NCBI GenBank assembly: GCA_031213475.1
Contig: JARUPZ010000002.1
Location: 7,514,330-7,578,329, forward strand
Direction of reading: 5' to 3'
DNA: 64,000 nt
From: Nereocystis luetkeana
Lineage: Eukaryota > Sar > Phaeophyceae > Laminariales > Laminariaceae
Shown in pieces: positions 49,240 through 64,000 of this stretch (position 1 is its first letter; the number at the start of each line of letters is the position of its first letter). The notes beneath the pieces were generated by a model that worked only from the letters and a program-made list of their open reading frames with translations, did no database searches and was not told the origin of the DNA. The translations under genes were made by a program, and so were the position numbers.

Positions 49240-49920
49240 TTACCTTAGCGCGGGCTCTGACCGCCCCTGAGCAGACCCGGGAGTCACCACCTTTGGCCGC
49301 TGCTGTAACCCTCGTCCGAACTTTCGAGGCGTTCTGATCACCTTCCCAGCGGAAGTGCGCTTGGTCGCACCCTTGTCCTTGCTCGCTAGGGTGTTCTTCG
49401 TGGCAGAGTCGCTCTCGCGGCCGTCGCGACGCCCAGCAACCCTTCTGATTCTTGACGAGGAAATGGCGCTCGCCGCGGCTGTAGCTGCGGCTCGCTTCCG
49501 TGGTGGTGGGTTTTGCCAATAGTCTCCCAATTTGCTTCCTCTTGTAGTGCCTACCACCGGGCCCCCTCTTGCTACTCCATTACCTCCACCCGCTGCCCCG
49601 TCCCCTCGGACACGCGGCCACGTTTTTTCCGGGGCCCTCTGTGCCGTTTTTTCGGCGTTGCCGCTCCGAGTCGGGGATTTGCGCGCCTCCGCTTGCTCTG
49701 GACCGTCTCCGCCTCCCTCTAGGTCAGTGAAGACGGAAACATCAGTGGTGGACGGGTTTTGTTCGGCCGGTTGCCGTGCTTTCTCTATCCTGCTGTTCTT
49801 AGCGGAATTCCGCACGGAAGGTGGGTCGGACGACTGAGTTTCAATCACGGTGGCCTCCTGGCCAGCGCTGTCGGAACCGGCCGGAACGACAGCAGAGGCA
49901 TCGATCAGAGGTTGTTGCCC

Positions 49921-49956
<36 letters not shown>

Positions 49957-51726
49957 CCGCTGCTGCCTCTGGTTCTGCTGCTTCTCCTGCTGATGCTGCT
50001 GCCGCTGCTGCTTCCGCTGCTCCCGACCGCTCTCTGGGGCTCCGGTGTCGTTCTTCACTCCCACCCGTGTTGGCTGTTTTTCCAGCCCCGGCCTCACAGA
50101 ATTGCTGATACCTCCACGATGTCCGTGGCTGCGAGCCCTCGTTGCCAACCTTGCTGTGGACTTCTCTGCCGGACTGTCCTGAGTTGAGGACGTGCTTTGA
50201 CCACCCGCGCCCTCACCAGCGAGTGGTGTGGCGCTCCCTTCACCGTTGTCGGTCGGCTTGTGAATAAGTTTAATATCCCCCGCTTGAAAGTCCAGGGTTG
50301 GTGCAGCTCCCTCGATCGTCTCCCCAGCACTTGCGCCTCCCAAAGATGGGCAGATCCGCTGCTGAGCCTTGGCCTTCTTGCCCATTTTCCTACCAGAAGC
50401 CTTGGGCTTGCCCTCGCTGCCAGGGTCTGTGGCGACGAGAGTCTCGGCCACGGGAGTCGTCGCTGCATATCTCTCCGAAACACCCTTGCCACCGGCCTCC
50501 TTTCCCGTGACACCCTGCCCCCCTTCTTCGGGAGGAACAACGATGGGGGCAACATCAGCCGCTGCCCTCCAGATCTCCTTGCCGCTGCCCTTGAGCCGAA
50601 TCCTGAACATCGCTGGGGTACGAGAGTTGTCCACTCTAACCACTTTCGCCTCGGCACCAACAGGCGAGCCTGCGCCCAAGGAAACGAGAACCCGATCACC
50701 AACGGCTAAATCATGCACCGCCGCCGCCGCCGCTGTCGCAGCTACCTCTGGCTGGTGAGTATCGGCGTCCTTGGTTGCGGGCTTTTGTGCTGAGACGGTC
50801 GTGGTTGAAGGCTGGTCTAGTGCTGATCTTGGGGCCTCCTTTTCCGTCACGCTCTGGCCTCTTGCTTGGAGAGGAGGGCCAACGGGAACAACATCAGCCG
50901 CTGCCCTCCAGACCTGCTTGTTCCCGCTGCCCTTCATCCGAAGCTTGACCATCGCCGGGACACGAGAGTTGTCCACTCTCACCACTTTCGCCTCGGCACT
51001 ACAGGGTGAACCCGCGTTTAAAGAAACGAGAACTCGATCTCCAACACCGAGAGCATGCACCGCCAACGTCGCTACCGACACTGATCCAGGCTGGAGGGTG
51101 TCGGCGACCTTCTTCGAGGGCTCTTGTGCTGCGGGGCTGGAGGCACAGGCGATCGTGGTTGAACGTTGACCTGGTGCTGGGCTTTGATCCCCCTCATCGA
51201 CTGATGGATTCCTCGCAGAAAGGTAGACCGCAGTTTCCGGCCCGTTTGTGTTTCCTTGCTCCGGGTGCATAGGCCCAGCAGCGGTACCACCGCTCTCACC
51301 GGAAGCACCCGTAGCAGGAGCACCTAGAGCTGGAGGTATAACAGCACAGGACGTCGCCGCGAGCGTTCCGGTCCTTGGTAGAAACAGGGAGGAGAGCTCG
51401 TTGTGGTCTCTCCAGCCGCCCTTCCTGCGCCTGTCCTTGAATGAAACGTTGAATCGAGAGCCATTTGAGGAATCCACCGCGACGACCGTGGCCTCTTGAG
51501 CGGGCTTACCGGCGGTGCTCACCAATACCGTGTCCCCAACCTTGTAGTCTCGACTCGAGGGCTGATTATTTGCGCCCAGCCCCTCGTTCAGGGCGCCGAA
51601 TGGTGCTACTGCCAACGCCTGCACCCCAGAGTTTGTGGTCGAGCAGGGCGTAGACCCCATCGCTTGCGCAGAGACGTCATAGCCTCTCGCCTTTCTAGTC
51701 GGTGCTCGCGTTGTAGGTGGCCTCAT
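49240..51726 (-). CDS. Triple Tudor/SH3-like repeat protein with polyQ
   Basis: Single long frame of 828 residues from the ATG at 51726; the frame stays open 12 codons upstream, so an upstream exon is possible. Three repeats of about 55 residues lie near 61-115, 225-285 and 340-398: YKVGDTVLVSTAGKP.., LGVGDRVLVSLNAGSP.. and LAVGDRVLVSLGAGSP.., each followed by (A/V)xVVxVD(N/S)S and ending in WRxxxx(D/E). This pattern fits small beta-barrels of the Tudor/agenet/SH3 type, which in other proteins read methylated histone tails or bind nucleic acid. Repeats 2 and 3 are near-duplicates. Linkers are Ser/Thr/Pro-rich. A polyQ tract (near 590-600) is flanked by Gln/Arg-rich sequence, and the tail is basic (PRKRAAATAA, IRRVAGRRDGRE, VIRTPRKFGRG). 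A chromatin or RNA role is inferred. Confidence 0.65.
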
Positions 51727-54053
51727 CCACAACAACACCAGAATAGGCCTCGCAACGTTCACACCGAGCTGGCCTGGCGAGGAAGGAACGCAGATCCTGC
51801 ACGCTCCAGAAGCAGTGGTCCCGGGCTATGGACAGGGTGTGGAGAGCCTTGAGATATCGATACAGGTGCCGATGTCCAAAGCCGCCGATACGTCGAGGTG
51901 TTGCAGGAACTGCTGTTGTGCATGTTCTTTCGGAACTATGACATGAAATTTGAATTTCGGGACAACTACAGAGTTTTTCGGCATTGTTTTCAAATCTCGG
52001 GTGAATATAGGCCAACCAAAGAGTGGAAATATTGTGCTATCTTCAAGATCTCAATCTCCACGAGACGCGGGCGAGCTCTGAAAGACCTGAAGACCCTTCG
52101 GCTGGCTTGACGCTTTTTTAGGTCCAGCTGCTCACCCGCACGGAAGACACATACACGACGGAGCAACTGATGTGCTGTACTGAGGTCCCTTTGCTGTCTG
52201 TCAGCTGGTATTAATAGTAGTGAGGAACTCCCAGGCATTGGTATCATCCCGGAGGGCGGTTCAAACAAAATAAAAGCTTTCTTGTGCGGAGCGGAAATAC
52301 GTGGAGATATCCGAAATCATCCACGTGACGTACTACCTACGTGCAAATAATGCCTTCCGTGTACTGTTGGGTGCAGACAGTCTCTCTTGACGGGCGGCCA
52401 AGACACACGTCGTGATGAGGGATGGTTCAAAACGGGAACACGTTACGGTAGTGTGATGAACACGCCTGGTGTTACAGAATAATTCCTCAGGCAAAATACA
52501 TCTGATATGATACCTGGTACAACTTTTGACGCCGCGAAAATACAACCTGAGTACGTAGGTTGTAGTACCAGGTATACTGCTGTAGGCGATTCCCCGGCAA
52601 TCGATCAAGAGAGGAAATACTACACAGGTTGTTGTACTCCGAAAGGACTCTGTTGTATACCTGGTGTTTACTTGTTGGTATCCATTCTGTTCACGGTAAA
52701 AAAAACGACACCCGGAAAGGAGGCTCATCTGTGTCTACAAAAAAATGAGCAGATACCTCATAGGCAATGTCCGATGCGCACAGCGCTCGAGTTTGAACTT
52801 CAAATATAATAATATGATACGAGTACTCGTACGCACTCTGCCGTCGTACCGGGGTAAACTTAACAAGCGTCAAGCCCTAACATACAGTAGTGAATCAGAG
52901 TGAATACTCAATGTGTCCAGGGTGAAAGAAAATATATAGCTGTACCATGAGGCACCGGGTATGATTTACGGAGAGGACACCACTGAAAGACTAATACAGC
53001 AGCAGTGAATTTGTAGTATCTGCTCGTCACCTTTTTTCTCAACCAAACTTAACGCTGTATAATTGCGACCAGATAGCCCGGCTTCACGTTACTGCTTACC
53101 GCTGTGTGCGCAATGTACTGCGTACCAAAGATACTTGTCAAGACAATATCCCTATGCTGGCACCCCTGCCAAGCAGGTAAAAGGGATCCAATTTGATCAA
53201 AATTGCGCAAGTACCGATCGTGGTAGGTCATTCTGACAACGCCAAGACAACGAGAGCGCCCGCTGCAGACAGCGTGGCTAGTGAGAGCGTAGATGCGGCA
53301 AGCAATGGAGCGGAACAGGGCGAAAAATAGAGGCCATTACTGGATGTAATCCGTTTCCACGAGGCACACATCATAGCTTGCTGCAAGCACAGGTACGTGT
53401 AGCATTTCCACTGCACGCTCCGAAGGGGGACTTGTATCAACAGATTATAATACTGGCTACAGAACCAAGTCCAGCGTGGACAACACCTACTCTCGAGAGT
53501 CGAGCCACGCCGTGGCGCTAGCTTCCAAGGGCAGAAGGCAAAACCACACCATGCATACAGATCTATGAAACCACACAAAAAAATACACACGTCAGTGCTA
53601 CTGTAGTGGCACATCTCTCGGCTCACCCGCAAAGACGAAAACGCAAGTACATGCACACACCAAGGCGAGATGCTACTTGGCCGTGCCCAAGATTATGACA
53701 CAAAATACAGACTAGGGTGTTTCTTAGCCTGCAACACCTCGCTATTCAAGACATCAGTCCCCGGCAGAACGCCAACCTTGCGGAAGACGCTTACTACTTC
53801 GACCATACGCGTAAAAACATTACTCTTCAACCCACGGTCGCACCATCGCTCGCATCAAGCCACAAGCGCCGCCTGCCCGTTACAGCACGACGAGACACGA
53901 GAAACCTCTCTCGCGTTCCACCCAACGCACGACGCGGCGTTACCAGAGCCGAATGGACTGCAAGGGTGAGTCTTCAACGATGCCCCCGCCCCCTCCCCCC
54001 TCGTATGCCAACTTCGACTGCTGCTCGTATTTTGGATGGACGGCTCGACCCGC
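51727..54053. other. Intergenic, no gene recognised
   Basis: A minus frame at 51695-52015 (containing FLARPARCERCEAYSG) overlaps the start of the Tudor-like gene in another frame and may be a shadow or an alternative exon. A minus frame at 53228-53656 ends in a hydrophobic stretch (LLAASTLSLATLSAAGALVV) but has no supporting splice structure. Several TACCTGGTA/TACCAGGTA motifs cluster at 52.5-52.7 kb. Confidence 0.35.
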
Positions 54054-56703
54054 CTAAGAACTTTTCTTGTCGCTGCTGTCACCGCTTACGGAAGGCTTGA
54101 CTGGGCCCTTGGACACCTGGTAGACGTAGAAGAAGGCCATCCCCAGTGCAAGGGCTCCTACTGGCCCAGACGGCATCATCTTGCCCGTCTTCTGCATACG
54201 CTTGCCCATCATGACCCATATTACGTTGGACACCACTGCAAGAACGTGCGGTGAACAGCAAGAGCGGGGGGCTTTGAGGTCACCTGAAAGGATGAACGGC
54301 ACTCTACAGTCAAGCCGGAGTAATCGCGTCAAGTTCGACATGCGTAAGCGACGCCTGCCACTTGGTACGAATATAACTTCATCTCCGTATCTTCTTCCAC
54401 CACAACCGTGAAGCAGGAAGAGGCGCACAAATGTGCAAACTACAGACATGCTGACAATGTCAACATGTGAGGGACTTCGGCAGGCAGGGCAGGGAGGGGG
54501 GCAGGCGCAAGAAGTCCAGACACAATAGTATACCTGGTATAACAGTATCTACCTCAACATCACACTCCGGTTCGCGATACACCCGTTGCTTCTCACCGAG
54601 TGACGCGATGGTCCACATCCGCGAAACGGTGCCCCTGCCGTGCGTATGGAAAAGGGACGTGGATTATGGCGAGCGCAGGAAGTTAGCACAAGGGTTGCAA
54701 ACTCATTTTTGCCGTGACACCCCAAAGCTACCACTGCTGCTGTAGCTCCGTATCCGCGGAGAGCGCAGATCCGTCAAACGCCAAACGCTTAGATGCACCA
54801 CATGACCACAAACACTTTCGTTCGACCTGAATATTTAGGTGGAGCTATGAGTACGTACAGAAACAGAAAAAAAACTGCAGCTCTGCTGCTGCAGTAGCGC
54901 AAACATGGAAGTACAGCCTACAGACCTCTACCAAGCTTAAAATAGTAAACCAAACTTTTGGAGTGTAACTGCTGCTGTAGTCTATTTATACTGACGTAGA
55001 GTAAAAGGCGAGTAGAGCCCCCGGAGCTCTTACAGACATGGAGTAGGAACAGAAATACAGCTACATACATACTCCGGTATACCTGGTACGAACAAAATAA
55101 TCGGAACATACTACCGCAATGAGAGCTCTGAAACTGTAGAACATTGACGACCGTGCGCCTAATAATAGTCCACGCACCTCTTCTGATATTCCATGTACCT
55201 GGCGAGCGGCACGCATCAGCAACAAAGGGAGGAGTGAAGGGTGCACGTAAACAGGCGCGCAGGAACTCTACAAACAGTGCTCGTTTGCTCGTTGGCTGGC
55301 GGAAATCTCTGCACACGGCCTGCTGCTGTACACTGTACCCGTACAACGCACCATAAGTCGCAGACTTGGGAGAGTAGGGCTATTTTTTCCTTCGCTCGAA
55401 AACGAAGTTGCGCCTCATCGAAAACCTCACAAGATATCTGGTACGTGACAAAATAACAAAATGCAGCGTACCCATTTCCTCTCAGCTCTGCCGTGGATTG
55501 TAGTCACGAAAAAGAAAAAGACGACCAAGACGACCGAGGGTGTCTGGTACTACAGGAGTTGTACAACATTACAGGTACAAGTATGTTTTTTTTTTTTTTT
55601 TTTTTCATCCCATTTATTATCTTCGCACTTCTTCTTCTCTCTCTCCTTCCAACTCGTAACTCAGATCCGGGGTCACATAGCAGGCTCTTCTACCCCCTTC
55701 CCGCTACGGTACGTGCCTTCATTTTTATCGCGAGAAGATTTCAGCCTTTTCTTCCCTCGTCGACTCGCATCGAATTGTGCCTACCCGCCCTGCAAGGCGC
55801 TCTCAACAATTGAATCCTTTTTTATTTTATTTTTTTTGCAAATAAAGCCAAATGTCCGACCCACCCGGGGCTCGAACCCAGGACTCAAACACAAGTAGAA
55901 TTCGAGGTTAGCCACTTGAACCACCGGGGCGACCGATCTACAGCAGTACGAGTATTAATAATGATGATATGATACAGATACAGGTTTATCCGACGTACTC
56001 CTACCAGGTTTTATACGAGTACGTATACTGCAACTGCTGTTGGACACCACACCTGCCAAAAAGGGTTGATACGATATTACTGCTGTACGTTAGGGCCCGT
56101 CACGAACTCCGGAACATCGTACGACACGCACGATACGCTGCCACATGCGGAGATATAGCGAATGTGGGATACCACAACAGCGAAGAGTAGTGCTGGGCTG
56201 ATTTTTAAGGAAATCAAAGCTGAGGCTCACCCGCCATAGCCCAGCAGCATGAGGACCCCTCCGCTGCCGCCCTGTGTCGAGGAGAGAACGGGCGAGAACA
56301 CGACAACGGCGTCCCCAGGCAACCACGCATCAAGCAAGGTAAGGCAACGCAACGCAAGGCAAGGCAATCATGAGCTGCACTTCAGACACAAATGGCCAAG
56401 TAGAGTTGCAGCCCGAAATTCATGCGATGTGAGCAGAACTTGTCAGCTTCCATTGAATGCACGCATTCACCAGAGGCTCTAACGGTGGCGAGGCTGCAGC
56501 AGAGAGTAAAACAGCAAGTGATCTGCCACGCTCTGCATCAACATCAATACAGGGACGGCTTGGACTCCTGGGCTAAGATTGTTTGAGTTCGCGAGCCTCA
56601 CCCCAGCCATCAGGGAAGCTTTCGAACCCGCCACGAGGAAACCGATGATCCCTCCACACATGACGACCATCCCATAGGGGATCGTGAGGCAAAAGTCGTG
56701 CAT
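54054..56703 (-). CDS. TMEM14 family membrane protein
   Basis: Minus-strand exons are 56703-56602, 56271-56231 (41 nt), 54634-54597 (38 nt) and 54235-54054. All are GT-AG with matching phases and give 120 residues, the usual family length. It starts MHDFCLTIPYGMVVMCGG, close to algal and fungal TMEM14 N-termini. The other helices are SGGVLMLLGYGG, MWTIASLVVSNVIWVMMG and GPVGALALGMAFFYVYQ, with the family hallmark GKRMQKTGKMMPSG between helices 3 and 4. A short polar C-tail ends DSSDKKSS. TMEM14 proteins sit in mitochondrial or plastid inner membranes; TMEM14C helps move porphyrin intermediates in animals and plant FAX proteins export fatty acids from plastids. No plastid presequence is visible here, so mitochondrion or ER is likelier (inference). 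The second intron contains a SINE. Divergent from the ATP6AP2-like gene. Confidence 0.87.
55586..55934 (-). mobile_element. tRNA-derived SINE, copy 2
   Basis: Reverse-complement copy of the element at 24799-25152, beginning (in + coordinates) with a T-run of about 19 and ending GGGGCGACC. B box and A box are intact (GGGCTCGAACCC and CCACTTGAACCA in reverse). Substitutions relative to copy 1 are few. It lies in intron 2 of the TMEM14 gene, in the same orientation as that gene. Confidence 0.85.
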
Positions 56704-57007
56704 GGCCACACCAGTAGCACCGTCGCGTGATGATAGTGCTGGGAGTTGAGAGTCGAACTACTTTTGGGGTAAAAGGGAGTTCCACAATATTTGCGTGTTG
56801 TATTGTAGGGAACCGGGGGATGGGACTGTTCTTTTTCGCTTTGCTGTTTGTTGTGTGCAGACAGGCAGCAGCGACAGACAGAAGACTTGGCAGGAGACGG
56901 CGGTAGATAGGTTACGTCCACGTCTCATAGCAGTAAGATTCTAGCCGGGCTTAGTGGGAGCATAAGAGGAAAGCGCTACGTCTGTTGAGCTCAGCGCACA
57001 CGAAAGG
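56704..57007. promoter_or_regulatory. Divergent upstream region, TMEM14 and ATP6AP2-like
   Basis: 304 bp between two start codons on opposite strands. It must hold both promoters or 5' UTRs. No element can be assigned from sequence alone. Confidence 0.35.

Positions 57008-64000
<6,993 letters not shown>

Overview
This is eukaryotic nuclear DNA, most likely from a photosynthetic stramenopile (heterokont) such as a brown alga or close relative. Two head-to-head genes start with a signal peptide followed by an ASAFAP-type plastid motif (ASAFVVP and CLAFAPS), which is the targeting signature of secondary red plastids. Genes are split by GT-AG introns ranging from about 55 bp to over 4.5 kb. Spacer and intron DNA is full of microsatellites, diverged tandem arrays and transposon remnants. 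The brown-algal assignment is inference; no marker gene was found.

Gene models were built by joining exons whose splice sites and reading phases agree. Bases 1-6.4 kb hold repeats and two LINE fragments. At 6.5-11 kb a divergent pair encodes two plastid-targeted proteins, one of them a predicted thylakoid-lumen protein with three acidic repeats and a 2.5 kb intron carrying inverted-repeat elements. At 13.7-16.3 kb (-) lies a YciI-like gene. At 18.1-22.3 kb (+) lies the most unusual gene: an 874-residue membrane or secretory protein with about 17 Cys-pair repeats, an Ig-like segment and a C-terminal J domain. Convergent with it is a short-chain dehydrogenase gene (23.1-25.6 kb, -) with a tRNA-derived SINE in its first intron. 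An 11-exon gene for RNA polymerase III subunit RPC5 fills 26.4-36.2 kb (+).

The second half holds a tandem array of units of about 225 bp (38-39 kb), a PDZ-domain gene (39.9-42.3 kb, -), an unrecognised multi-exon gene (43.4-47.3 kb, -), an unrecognised first exon (48.3-48.9 kb, -), a protein with three Tudor/SH3-like repeats and polyQ (49.2-51.7 kb, -), a complete TMEM14 gene with 41- and 38-nt micro-exons (54.1-56.7 kb, -) and the 5' part of an ATP6AP2 (renin receptor)-like V-ATPase assembly gene running off the right end (57.0-64.0 kb, +).

The genes do not form a single pathway. Three pairs are arranged head to head and probably share promoter regions: the two plastid proteins, SDR/RPC5 and TMEM14/ATP6AP2-like. 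A short motif, TACCAGGTA or its complement, recurs more than thirty times in spacers and introns and was not seen in any modelled exon.
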